Below are positions 1 through 8,343 of a DNA stretch of 64,000 bases, in pieces. The stretch is from Pseudomonas guineae (GTDB lineage: Bacteria; Pseudomonadota; Gammaproteobacteria; Pseudomonadales; Pseudomonadaceae). The translations under genes and the position numbers were made by a program. The notes under the pieces are model-generated. The model was given only the letters and a program-made list of their open reading frames with translations. It was not told the origin of the DNA and made no database searches. The stretch covers positions 142,083-206,082 of the forward strand of contig NZ_FOQL01000006.1 of assembly GCF_900113745.1 (NCBI RefSeq). Direction: 5' to 3'. Numbering within the stretch: the stretch's first letter is position 1; each line of letters starts with the position of its first letter.

Positions 1-462
1 CAGCACCTTGGGGTCATGCAGAATCGCCTGAGCCAGGCCGACACGACGCTTGAAGCCCTTGGACAGGGTTTCGATGCTCTGCTCCAGCACCGTTTCAAGC
101 TCAACTTGGGTCACGGCTTTAGTCACCCGCGCACGCTTTTCTACGCCCTTGAAGCCGCGTATCTCGGCAATAAACTCGAGGAAGCTGCGCACCGTCATGT
201 CGCCGTAGCAGGGCGCGCCTTCGGGCAGGTAACCGATCTGCTGCTGCGCTTTGAGGGTGTCTTTCTGGATATCGAACCCGAGGATGCTGGCACTGCCGGA
301 CGTCGGCGCCAAAAAGCCGGTGAGCATCTTCATGGTGGTGGATTTACCGGCGCCGTTGGGGCCGAGAAAGCCGAGGACTTCGCCGGGCTTAACGCTGAAA
401 GATAGGTTATCCACGGCAGTGTGCTGGGCAAAATGCTTGGTTAGCTGAGTTATTTCGATCAT
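1..462 (-). CDS. ABC transporter ATP-binding protein (partial, 3' end outside window)
   Basis: The first 154 codons of an ABC ATPase are visible on the complement. The protein begins MIEITQLTKHF, has Walker A GPNGAGKST at residues 34-42, a Q-loop in YLPEGAPCYGDM, and near the window edge the signature segment LSKGFKRRVGLAQAI. That last form, LSKG rather than LSGG, is usual in ABC-2 type exporters of the GldA/NosF/CcmA group. By family it would hydrolyse ATP on the cytoplasmic face to drive a separate permease, which must lie left of the window together with Walker B. The start is the ATG at 460-462. The substrate cannot be told from this fragment. Confidence 0.9.
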   Translation of the reverse strand, partial: MIEITQLTKHFAQHTAVDNLSFSVKPGEVLGFLGPNGAGKSTTMKMLTGFLAPTSGSASILGFDIQKDTLKAQQQIGYLPEGAPCYGDMTVRSFLEFIAEIRGFKGVEKRARVTKAVTQVELETVLEQSIETLSKGFKRRVGLAQAILHDPKVL

Positions 463-611
463 GGCCTCTCACCGTTGCGGTAACAGGCCCTGCTTGCAGC
501 CACTACAGACGCAAGCCGGGCGCTTAAGTGCCGGCGGACTATAAGGAGTCGCGCGCAGGCAGCGCAAGCGAAGAACCGGCGGGTCATGTATCGATTAACT
601 ACCAGCCACTC

Positions 612-636
612 AAAGCCGGCCCTATAAATGGCCGGC
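612..636 (-). terminator. Putative Rho-independent terminator of the alcohol dehydrogenase operon
   Basis: On the minus strand the arms GCCGGCC and GGCCGGC flank an 8-base loop and are followed by TTTG, about 20 bases past the stop codon of the iron alcohol dehydrogenase. The short T-run makes it a moderate call. The remaining space up to base 463 shows no gene. Confidence 0.55.
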
Positions 637-653
637 CGTGTTAAAGCGACAGC

Positions 654-1823
654 TTAAAGCGTGCCGCGCAGGGCTTTCTCAAACAGTTCGCTGTATTGAG
701 CCGCCGTGAAGACAATCGGATTGGTGCCGGCGGAAGGGTCAACTTCAGCCATCTGCCCGACCTGTTCGATGCGCTTATCGTCAATGCCGATTTCGCCCAG
801 CCGATGCGGGATACCGACCTGCTCACGCAGCGCCATCACCCACTCCAGCACACCGCTGAAACCGGGCTGAGCCAGGTTCAGGTAACGCGCCATTTTTTCC
901 ATCTGCGGCTCGATACGTTCGCGGTTGGCCATCAACACATACGGCATCAGCACCGCATTGAGCAGACCATGATGCGCGTCATACAGCGCGCCGAGCGGGT
1001 GCGCCAGCGCATGCATGGCGCCCAAGCCGCGCTGAAACGCGGTGGCGCCCATGCTCGAGGCCACTAGCATCTGCAACCGCGCTTCGACATCCGCGCCTTG
1101 GGCCACGGCCCGTGGCAGGTACTCCTGCACCAGACGCATGCCCTCCAGCGCAATGCCTTCAGCCATGGGGTGAAACAACGGCGAGCAAAAGGCTTCAAGG
1201 TTATGCGACAGCGCGTCCATACCCGTAGCGGCGGTGATCTTGGCGGGCAGGCCGACAGTCAGTTCCGGATCAAGAATTACCAGCGCCGGCAACATGCGCG
1301 CATGGAAGATAATCCGTTTGATATGCGCCGCATCATCGGTGATCACCGAGGCGCGGCCGACTTCTGAGCCGGTACCGGCAGTGGTCGGCACCGCCACCAC
1401 CGGGGCCATGCCGGCTACATTGACGCGCTCGCAGTTGTCACCAATGTCTTCAAAATCCCACAGCGGACGATTCTGCCCAACCATCAAGGCGATGGCTTTG
1501 CCGGCATCCAGCGCCGAGCCGCCGCCAAAGGCGATCACCCCGTCATGCCCACCGGCCTTGAACGCCGCCACCCCATCCATCACGTTGCCGCCAGTAGGGT
1601 TGCCCTTAATGCCGTGAAACAAGCCGGCCTTGAGGCCATCATCGCGGCAGTGCTGCATCACCTTGTCGATCATCGGCAAGGCGGCCAGACCGGGGTCGGT
1701 CACCAGCAGCGGCGCCTGCATGCCCAACTGCCGGCAAGCGGCGGCCAGTTCACTGATACGACCGGCACCGACGCGCACGGAGGTGGGGTAATTCCAGTTC
1801 ATGCGGTAATGATTCAGGTCCAT
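654..1823 (-). CDS. Iron-containing alcohol dehydrogenase
   Basis: A 389-residue group III alcohol dehydrogenase, full length for the family. It should interconvert an alcohol and an aldehyde with NAD(P) in the cytoplasm. The N-terminal Rossmann-like half contains the nucleotide motif GGGSALDAGKA at about residues 100-110. The helical C-terminal half carries the metal ligands in DALSHNLEAF (Asp, His) and in MHALAHPLGALYDAHHG (two His). It starts 7 bases after the aldehyde dehydrogenase stop, so the two are almost certainly cotranscribed, with the dehydrogenase pair converting an alcohol to an acid. With the upstream glutamine synthetase-like gene and TRAP transporter, the substrate may be an amino alcohol or its gamma-glutamyl derivative; that is inference. 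The same fold includes 1,3-propanediol, butanol and 4-hydroxybutyrate dehydrogenases. Confidence 0.88.
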   Translation of the reverse strand: MDLNHYRMNWNYPTSVRVGAGRISELAAACRQLGMQAPLLVTDPGLAALPMIDKVMQHCRDDGLKAGLFHGIKGNPTGGNVMDGVAAFKAGGHDGVIAFGGGSALDAGKAIALMVGQNRPLWDFEDIGDNCERVNVAGMAPVVAVPTTAGTGSEVGRASVITDDAAHIKRIIFHARMLPALVILDPELTVGLPAKITAATGMDALSHNLEAFCSPLFHPMAEGIALEGMRLVQEYLPRAVAQGADVEARLQMLVASSMGATAFQRGLGAMHALAHPLGALYDAHHGLLNAVLMPYVLMANRERIEPQMEKMARYLNLAQPGFSGVLEWVMALREQVGIPHRLGEIGIDDKRIEQVGQMAEVDPSAGTNPIVFTAAQYSELFEKALRGTL

Positions 1824-1830
1824 GTGCGCC

Positions 1831-3231
1831 TCACAGCTTGGTTTTTAGATGGAAGGATTTAGGCCGGGTGACATGCTCAAAACCGAGGCTGGACAAGGTG
1901 CAGCCGCGCCCGGAGTTCTTCACCCCGGTCCAGGCCAGTGCCGGGTCGAGGTAGTCACAGCGGTTGAGGAATACCGTGCCCGCTTGCACGCGATCCGCCA
2001 AGGCCATAGCGGCGTCGACGTCACGGCTGAAGATGGCGGCAGTGAGGCCAAACTCACTGTCGTTCATCAGAACCAGGGCTTCCTCGTCATCCTTGACTTT
2101 TTGGATGCCGACCACCGGGCCGAAGGACTCTTCCGTCATCACCCGCATACCATGGTGCACGTTGGTCAGCACCTGCGGCGCGAGGTACTGCGAACCGGGA
2201 TGGTCGAGGGCAAAATCCGCCGGTACCACATGCGCCTGCGCGCCCTGCTCGACTGCATCATGAATCTGCCCTCGGACAAAGTCGGCGGCATCGGCACGCA
2301 CCAGTGGCCCCAAGGTGGTGTCCGGGTCATCAGAGCGGCCCAGCTTGTACTGTTTGACCAGCGCCACCGCTTGCTCGACAAAGGCCTCGTACAGCGCGGC
2401 GTGAACATAAATGCGCTCGATGCCACAGCACGACTGACCGGAGTTGAAAAACGCGCCATCAATGGTGGTTTCCACCGCATGCGCGAGATCGGCGTCGGCG
2501 CGCACATAGGCGGGGTCTTTGCCGCCCAGTTCCAGACCAATACTGAGGAAGCGCCCCGCCGCTACACGCTCGACCATGGTGCCGCCCGGTACCGAACCGG
2601 TGAAGGCCACGTGGGCGATAGTCGGCGCTTGAATCAACGCCTCGGTTTCACCGTGGCTCAGGTGCAGGTACTGGAATACTCCGTCCGGCAAGCCGGCCTC
2701 GCTAAAGGCCTCCACCATACGTTCACTGCACAGCGGCGTTTGCGCCGAGTGTTTGAGTAGCACCGCATTACCCGCCAGCAGCGCTGGCATCACCGCGTTA
2801 ACAGCTGTCAGGTAGGGGTAATTCCAGGGCGCAATCACCAGCGCTACACCCAGCGGCTCGCGGCGGATAAAGCGAACAAAGCCGGGTTTATCCGGCAACT
2901 GGATATCGGCCAGGGCCTGCGCGGCAATGTCCGCCATGTACGTGGCGCGCTCGACAAAACCGCGCACCTCGCCGGCTGCATAACGAATCGGCCGGCCCAT
3001 CATCCAGCACAGCTCTTTAGCCAGCTGATCTTCCTTGGCCGCGAAGGCGGTAATCGCCTTACGGCCGATGGCGATGCGCTCGGACAGCGGGGTACTTTTC
3101 CAGGCCACCTGCGCCTTCTCGGCCTTGGCCAATGCCGCTTGAATTTCCGGGTTGGAGGCCAGGTGACGCTCGACATACACCGAGCCGTCGATGGGGGATA
3201 TGCACTGCAGTTTGCTCATTGCTTGCACCAT
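1831..3231 (-). CDS. NAD(P)-dependent aldehyde dehydrogenase
   Basis: A 466-residue ALDH-superfamily enzyme that oxidises an aldehyde to a carboxylate. Visible landmarks are the cofactor segment IAPWNYPYLTAVNAVMPALL, the glutamate motif ELGGKDP and the nucleophile region FNSGQSCCGIERIYVH, where the first Cys of the CC pair fits the catalytic position. The C-terminal ESFGPVVGI motif is also present. AGGA lies 4 bases before the ATG at 3229-3231; the ATG at 3217-3219 is an alternative start 4 codons later. It lies between the glutamine synthetase-like gene (174 bases upstream, with a repeat element between) and the iron alcohol dehydrogenase (7 bases downstream). The true aldehyde is unknown; context favours an aldehyde made from an amine or amino alcohol. 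Confidence 0.9.
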   Translation of the reverse strand: MVQAMSKLQCISPIDGSVYVERHLASNPEIQAALAKAEKAQVAWKSTPLSERIAIGRKAITAFAAKEDQLAKELCWMMGRPIRYAAGEVRGFVERATYMADIAAQALADIQLPDKPGFVRFIRREPLGVALVIAPWNYPYLTAVNAVMPALLAGNAVLLKHSAQTPLCSERMVEAFSEAGLPDGVFQYLHLSHGETEALIQAPTIAHVAFTGSVPGGTMVERVAAGRFLSIGLELGGKDPAYVRADADLAHAVETTIDGAFFNSGQSCCGIERIYVHAALYEAFVEQAVALVKQYKLGRSDDPDTTLGPLVRADAADFVRGQIHDAVEQGAQAHVVPADFALDHPGSQYLAPQVLTNVHHGMRVMTEESFGPVVGIQKVKDDEEALVLMNDSEFGLTAAIFSRDVDAAMALADRVQAGTVFLNRCDYLDPALAWTGVKNSGRGCTLSSLGFEHVTRPKSFHLKTKL

Positions 3232-3287
3232 AGAGTCCTGTCACCAACAACAGGTAGGTCTGTTGTGTATCTACAAGCCTGGATCTC

Positions 3288-3355
3288 GTAGGGCGGATGG
3301 CGCTTTACCCATCAACCGATACGCGTGTGGATGAAAACAGCGTCATCCACCCTAC
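3288..3355. repeat. Short intergenic inverted-repeat element (GTAGGGCGGATG...CATCCACCCTAC)
   Basis: A 68-base imperfect inverted repeat whose ends read GTAGGGCGGATGGCGCT and AGCGTCATCCACCCTAC, with TTACCCATC and GATGAAAAC further inside. The pattern is the dispersed GTAGGGTGGATGACGCTTT-type sequence common between Pseudomonas genes. It sits between the glutamine synthetase-like gene and the aldehyde dehydrogenase gene and could form a strong RNA hairpin that attenuates or stabilises the message. No coding potential. Confidence 0.7.
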
Positions 3356-3405
3356 CCAGCGCCTCTAGCCCCTGTGTCTATCTGTGAGCCTTGCTAGGCA
3401 GGGCA

Positions 3406-4779
3406 TCAAATAATTTCGAAGTAGCGATCCAGCTCCCAATCGCTGACATGCCGGCGGTATTCACGCTCCTCCCACTCGCGGCTGGCAGCGAAGTGCTCGA
3501 CGAACTCATCGCCAAATAACTCACGCGCGGCCTTCGAGCTTTTCAGGCGCTGCGCGGCATCCCACAGGGTGCGCGGCAGGGCAAGCTCATCCGGATGTTT
3601 CATGTCGTAGGCATTGCCCACCACCGGTTCAGTCGGTTCCCACTCCTGCATCACCCCGTAAAGACCTGACCCCAGAGCTACGGAAAGGGCGAGATAGGGA
3701 TTGCCATCGGCGGCACCGAGGCGATATTCCTGACGTTGAGACTTGTCGGTGCCGGGAATCACCCGCAGTGCGGCGGTGCGATTCTCCACCCCCCAGGTGG
3801 CATCAGTGGGGGCCCAAAACCCTGGAATCATGCGCCGATAGCTGTTCAGTGTCGGCGCTACCATGCACAGGAATTCCGGCATCAAGCGCTGCTGGCCGGC
3901 GAGAAAGTGACGCTGTAATTTGCTCATATTGTGCGCTTGGCTTGGGTCGTAGAACGCCGACTTACCACTGGCCAGATCGCGCAGCGATACATGGATATGC
4001 CCGCTCTGCCCTGGATATTTGCCCGACCACTTGGCCATAAAGGTGGCCATCAAGCCGTTGCGCTGGGCCAGCACTTTCATAAAGGTTTTGAACAGCGCGC
4101 CCTTGTCGGCCGCCGCTTCGGCACGGTCATAGGCAATGGCTGCTTCCAGCACGCCGGGACCAGTTTCGGTGTGCAGGCCTTCGATGGGGAAGTCCATACG
4201 TTCGGCCATTTCGAGGATCTCGTGGTACAGCTCGGCATGCACCGAGCTGCGGATCATTGAGTAGCCGAACCAGTCCGGAGTAAAGGGTTTGAGGTTACGA
4301 AAGCCTTTGGCACGGGCCGAGTCGGGGGTTTCATCGAACATGAAGAACTCATATTCCAATGCGGCAAAGGCATCAAAGCCCATGGCCGTGCAGCGCTCTA
4401 TCACCCGGCGCAAGGTGGCGCGCGGGCAGACCTTTTCCGCTGCCTCGGCAAACTCGCAGATAAACAACAGCATGCCGTTCTCAAAGGGTAATTCACGGCA
4501 GGTATGCGCGAGAACACGGACGGGAGCATCGGGATAGCCGGTGTGCCAGCCGGTGTACTGCACGTTGTCGTAGAGCTGGTCTTTCACATCCCAGCCCAGC
4601 ACCACATCGCAGAAGGCAAAGCCGCTATCGAGAGCAGAAAAAAATTTACTGCGGCTGAGGTATTTACCGCGCATCACCCCATCGTTATCAAACACCCCAA
4701 CCTTGATATGGCTAAGGCCCCGCTCCTCGACAATGCGCCGGGCATCATCGACGGTTTTCACGTCTCGCGGATTGAGCAT
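3406..4779 (-). CDS. Glutamine synthetase family protein (gamma-glutamyl-amine ligase type)
   Basis: A 457-residue glutamine synthetase-fold ligase, which joins glutamate to ammonia or an amine using ATP. Catalytic-domain motifs are intact: EYEFFMFDE (metal glutamate), HTETGPGVLEAAI, KWSGKYPGQSGHIHVSL (nucleotide/glutamate loop), ENRTAALRVIP and EYRLGAADGNPYLALS. The length matches gamma-glutamylpolyamine and gamma-glutamylisopropylamide synthetases (PuuA, IpuC type) better than biosynthetic GlnA. Genes for amine uptake and alcohol/aldehyde oxidation surround it, which supports a catabolic role: gamma-glutamylating an imported amine before oxidation. No gamma-glutamyl hydrolase is visible nearby. 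The start is ATG 4777-4779. The exact amine is unknown. Confidence 0.85.
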   Translation of the reverse strand: MLNPRDVKTVDDARRIVEERGLSHIKVGVFDNDGVMRGKYLSRSKFFSALDSGFAFCDVVLGWDVKDQLYDNVQYTGWHTGYPDAPVRVLAHTCRELPFENGMLLFICEFAEAAEKVCPRATLRRVIERCTAMGFDAFAALEYEFFMFDETPDSARAKGFRNLKPFTPDWFGYSMIRSSVHAELYHEILEMAERMDFPIEGLHTETGPGVLEAAIAYDRAEAAADKGALFKTFMKVLAQRNGLMATFMAKWSGKYPGQSGHIHVSLRDLASGKSAFYDPSQAHNMSKLQRHFLAGQQRLMPEFLCMVAPTLNSYRRMIPGFWAPTDATWGVENRTAALRVIPGTDKSQRQEYRLGAADGNPYLALSVALGSGLYGVMQEWEPTEPVVGNAYDMKHPDELALPRTLWDAAQRLKSSKAARELFGDEFVEHFAASREWEEREYRRHVSDWELDRYFEII

Positions 4780-5043
4780 AAATGCACCTATCTATTGTTG
4801 TTATGACCGACTGGTATGGCCGACATCCGGTGTCAGTCCTGCAGGCAACAACAGCGTCTAAGCGCATCCCCAAACAACCGCACAATGCGCCACGGCTAGC
4901 ACCTCAGGCCTGGTTAGAACGACCGGGAAAAGCCCAGTGAGTGTGGTACAGGATTGCCAAATTGGCCGGCTGATCGTGCAATTATCTGCACCGGGCCATG
5001 GCCGTTACGTTGCAATCCAAGCAGGCGTGATACTACAGACAGT
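4780..5043. other. Gene-free stretch upstream of the glutamine synthetase-like gene
   Basis: About 260 bases between the glutamine synthetase-like gene and the terminator of the TRAP binding-protein gene. I see no convincing reading frame. It presumably carries the minus-strand promoter of the ligase-ALDH-ADH operon, but I cannot point to clear -35/-10 boxes. The presence of a terminator on its right side indicates that the ligase operon has its own promoter here. Confidence 0.4.
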
Positions 5044-5072
5044 AAAACGCCCGTACTTAGCGGTACGGGCGT
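5044..5072 (-). terminator. Rho-independent terminator after the TRAP binding-protein gene
   Basis: Perfect 10-base arms ACGCCCGTAC and GTACGGGCGT with a 6-base loop, followed on the minus strand by TTTTAC. It begins 26 bases past the binding-protein stop codon, so it ends the TRAP transporter transcript. Confidence 0.85.
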
Positions 5073-5097
5073 GAGGCTTACAGATGGATCGAGGCAG

Positions 5098-6147
5098 TCA
5101 ACGATAAGGCGCGCCAGCCTTGGCCATCAGGGCGTTGTACTTCTTGAAGATTTCCACCACCCGCGCGCAGCGTGGGCTGGTTTTAGCGATTTCATCCCAG
5201 AACTTCAGCGCCTCGGCTTCCACCGTGGCCCATTCTTCGGCGGGAATGGAGGTCAGCTTCAGCTTACCGCCCTCAACCCGCAGTTGCGCCTCGCCGCCCC
5301 AGTACCAGTGCTGACGGTAGTAGTTGGAGCTGTCCATGCACAGTTTGAACAGGGTTTGTAAGTGCTCGGGCACCTCGTTCCAACGATCCGAGTTGGCGAA
5401 GTAGGAGCCGCACCAGGCGCCAGAAATATTGTTGGTGAGGAAGTAATTAGTTACGTTAGCCCAGCCGACGGTGTAGTCCTCGGTGATGCCGGACCAGGCA
5501 ATGCCATCCAGCTCGCCGGTTTGCATCGCCACCTCGACATCCTCCCAAGGCAGGGTCACCGGAATCACACCGAAACGGGAGAGAAACTTGCCGGCCGTAG
5601 GGAAGGTGAAGATGCGCTTGCCCTTGAGGTGCTCAAGCTTGGTAATCGGCTCTACGGTGGCGAAGTGACACGGGTCCCAAGCGCCGGCACCTAGCCAAGT
5701 CACGCCTTTAACCTCACCGTAGGCCTCGGCCCAGATCTCGTTGAGGCCATATTTTTCGAACAGTACCGGCACATCCAGGCTGTAACGGGTGGCAAACGGG
5801 AAATAGCCGCCGAACACCGAGATATCCACCGGCGCGGCAATGGAGTCGTCATCACTCTGCACAGCGTCGATGGTGCCCTTCTGCATGGCACGGAACAGCT
5901 CACCCGTAGGCACTAGCTGGTCGGCGTAATACAGCTGAATTTCCATCTCACCATTGGCCGCTTTGTTGAAGGCATCAATGGACGGTTTAATCACATGCTC
6001 GCCCAAGGCCGCGCCGGCATAGGTCTGCAAGCGCCAGGTAATTTTCTTCGGTTCGGCCGCATAAATATGCGACGAACCCAGAGCCGTTGCCCCTGCTGCC
6101 CCAGTGGCGACCGCGGCGGTTTTCAGAAAACTGCGTCTCGTACTCAT
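5098..6147 (-). CDS. TRAP transporter substrate-binding protein (DctP family), Tat-exported
   Basis: A 349-residue periplasmic binding protein that captures its ligand and delivers it to the DctQM-type membrane subunits encoded just upstream. The N-terminus STRRSFLKTAAVATGAAG is a twin-arginine signal ending near SHIYA-A. The mature part has the DctP-family fold signature segments VPTGELFRAMQKGTIDAV and EVAMQTGELDGIAWSG, the latter matching the conserved family helix. Tat export is common in TRAP binding proteins. It lies 198 bases downstream of the large permease gene and ends at a strong terminator. TRAP systems use ion gradients and usually carry organic acids, sulfonates or zwitterions; the ligand here cannot be read from sequence. 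Confidence 0.92.
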   Translation of the reverse strand: MSTRRSFLKTAAVATGAAGATALGSSHIYAAEPKKITWRLQTYAGAALGEHVIKPSIDAFNKAANGEMEIQLYYADQLVPTGELFRAMQKGTIDAVQSDDDSIAAPVDISVFGGYFPFATRYSLDVPVLFEKYGLNEIWAEAYGEVKGVTWLGAGAWDPCHFATVEPITKLEHLKGKRIFTFPTAGKFLSRFGVIPVTLPWEDVEVAMQTGELDGIAWSGITEDYTVGWANVTNYFLTNNISGAWCGSYFANSDRWNEVPEHLQTLFKLCMDSSNYYRQHWYWGGEAQLRVEGGKLKLTSIPAEEWATVEAEALKFWDEIAKTSPRCARVVEIFKKYNALMAKAGAPYR

Positions 6148-6345
6148 GCTGTTATCTCCAAAATTGTCGATTCAGATGGCATACAACCGCACTGCCTGGT
6201 CCACGGGACCCTGGCAGGGTTTTCAGAGGGGCAACCTGCATCTGGCTCAAACCAAACGGTTGAGGATTACGCACAACCTGCGCGGCAACCCTCATTGGCA
6301 TGGGCAGATACGACTGCGCTGGCCTACAGCTGAAATTTCATGTAC

Positions 6346-7671
6346 TTAACCGCCGTAGTGCCACTGTGGTAACCACAGGGCGATTTGCGGAAAGACCATG
6401 ACCAGCACCAGCGCCAGCAGCATGATCAGCACGAAGGGGGTAACTGAAACATAGATGTCACGCAGCGAAACCTCGGGCGGAGCCATGGCGCGCATCAGAA
6501 ATAAGTTGTAGCCGAACGGTGGGGTCATGTAGGCGATCTGGCAGGTAATGGTGTAGAGCACGCCATACCAAACCAGGTCAAAACCCAGCGCGCCTACCAA
6601 CGGAATATAAAGGGGGGCGACGATCACCAGCATGGCGGTGTCATCAAGGAACATGCCCATGATGATGAATGACAGCTGCATCAGGATCAGCACCTGCCAG
6701 GGCCCCAGCCCAAGGCTTTCGAGAAAGAACGCCTCAATCGCCTTAACCGCCCCCAGGCCATCGAACACCGCGCCGAAGCATAGGGCCGCGAGGATGATCC
6801 ACATAAACATGCAGCTGATGCCAAGGGTCTTGCGCAGGGTTTCTTCCATCACGCTGCGGTTCAACCGGCCTTTGACCAACGCCATCAGAGTTGCCGCCGC
6901 CGCGCCTACCGCAGAACTTTCCACCAGGCTGGTGATGCCCATCAGAAACAGCCCAGTCATGCAGAAAAAAATAAACAACGGTGCGATACCGGCTTTAAGC
7001 AGCAGGAGTTTTTCGCGCCGGCTGATCTGCCCTCGCTCCGCCTCAGATAACGCAGGGCCCAGTTCCGGCTGCAAGCGGCAACGCACGGCGATATAGAGGA
7101 TAAATAGCCCAGCCATTAGCAGCCCAGGCAGCACCCCCGCTAACCACAGTTGGCCGACCGGCTGACGGGCGATCATGCCGTATAGCACCAGTACTACGCT
7201 TGGTGGAATCAAAATACCCAGGGAGCTGCCGGCCTGAATCACTCCGGTGACCATGATTTTGTCGTAACCGCGACGCAGTAACTCCGGCAAAGCGATGCTC
7301 GCGCCAATGGCCATGCCGGCCACACTCAGGCCATTCATCGCCGAGATCGCCACCATCAGGCCGATGGTGCCAATCGCCAGGCCGCCATTAAGCGGGCCCA
7401 TCCAGACATGGAACATCTTGTAGAGGTCTTCGGCCAGGCCCGATTCGGAGAGCATGTAACCCATAAACACGAACAGTGGCAGGGTCAGCAGCGGGTACCA
7501 CTTCATCAGTTTCATGGCCGCGCTGAAGGCTATTTCCGAACCGCCATCGCCCCACAGCAGCAGGGCCGCCGCCACGGCAACAAAGCCAATCGCGCCAAAC
7601 ACCCGCTTGCCGGTGAGCAACAGCAACATCATTGAGGAGAACATCAGCAAGGCGATTAGCTCGTATTCCAT
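6346..7671 (-). CDS. TRAP transporter large permease (DctM family)
   Basis: A 441-residue polytopic inner-membrane protein, the transport-catalysing subunit of a TRAP system. About 12 hydrophobic segments are visible, with typical DctM segments such as LPLFVFMGYMLSESGLAEDL near the start and GMFLDDTAMLVIVAPL in the C-terminal half. The start is ATG 7669-7671, which shares one base with the stop of the small permease (TAATG), so the two are translationally coupled. A longer in-frame start at 7755 would lie inside the small permease gene and is rejected. It works with the small permease and the binding protein encoded next. Confidence 0.93.
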   Translation of the reverse strand: MEYELIALLMFSSMMLLLLTGKRVFGAIGFVAVAAALLLWGDGGSEIAFSAAMKLMKWYPLLTLPLFVFMGYMLSESGLAEDLYKMFHVWMGPLNGGLAIGTIGLMVAISAMNGLSVAGMAIGASIALPELLRRGYDKIMVTGVIQAGSSLGILIPPSVVLVLYGMIARQPVGQLWLAGVLPGLLMAGLFILYIAVRCRLQPELGPALSEAERGQISRREKLLLLKAGIAPLFIFFCMTGLFLMGITSLVESSAVGAAAATLMALVKGRLNRSVMEETLRKTLGISCMFMWIILAALCFGAVFDGLGAVKAIEAFFLESLGLGPWQVLILMQLSFIIMGMFLDDTAMLVIVAPLYIPLVGALGFDLVWYGVLYTITCQIAYMTPPFGYNLFLMRAMAPPEVSLRDIYVSVTPFVLIMLLALVLVMVFPQIALWLPQWHYGG

Positions 7672-8177
7672 TACAATGACTCCCCCCGCGCAGCAGCAAT
7701 ATCCTTGAACAGAGTGGCGATCGCCTGCAGCAGCATCAGGGCGATACCGATACACATAATGATCTTGATTGGGGCCATGGGCGGCGACCAGGCCGAGTAG
7801 CTGGTCTCGTTATACTCAAGCGCGTACTGGGTGGAAGAAATCCCCCCATACAACAGGAATACGAGGTAGAAAATCAGAAAGCCAATGGTGAGTATGTCCA
7901 TCACCGCCCGGGTACGCGGCGACCAGCGGCTGTAGAACAGATCCATGCGCACGTGGGCGTCGAGTTGCATGGAGTAGGCACCGCCGAGCAGGAAATAGGC
8001 GACCATCAGAAACTGCGCCGATTCCAGGGTCCAGGCGGCGGGCAGAAAAAACGTCTTGCTGATCGAGGAGTACAGCAGCACACCGAGGATGGCGAAGATC
8101 AGGTACATAGCGAAGCGCCCAACGACGCGGTTGAGCGCTTCCACTGCGTGCACAAACAGCCTGATGACCTTAGGCAT
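7671..8177 (-). CDS. TRAP transporter small permease (DctQ family)
   Basis: A 168-residue membrane protein with four hydrophobic helices, the usual DctQ architecture. Segments AAWTLESAQFLMVAYFLLGG and HVRMDLFYSRW are characteristic (the E-x-A-x-F and V-R-x-D pieces). It is first in the transporter order small-large-binding protein and overlaps the large permease start by one base. It stabilises the large subunit in the inner membrane. The promoter should lie in the 166 bases between 8178 and 8343, where nothing else is seen. Confidence 0.92.
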   Translation of the reverse strand: MPKVIRLFVHAVEALNRVVGRFAMYLIFAILGVLLYSSISKTFFLPAAWTLESAQFLMVAYFLLGGAYSMQLDAHVRMDLFYSRWSPRTRAVMDILTIGFLIFYLVFLLYGGISSTQYALEYNETSYSAWSPPMAPIKIIMCIGIALMLLQAIATLFKDIAAARGESL

Positions 8178-8343
8178 ACCGCACCTGCTGAGTAATTGTT
8201 ATTCCGAGAGCCTAGACCATGATTGGATAAGTCCAATCGCTGCTCTGTGCGATAGCACAAAGCAGGCCAGCTGCTTGGCAGTCACAATCTCTCCCGAAAT
8301 ATCAGCGGTTTAAGCGCTTACCCAGAGCGCAGGCCAGTACTTG

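Noticed and set aside
1849..2760. 303-codon plus-strand frame across the aldehyde dehydrogenase
   Set aside because: Antisense shadow; composition is Arg/His/Gly-rich without motifs, and the minus-strand ALDH is unambiguous.
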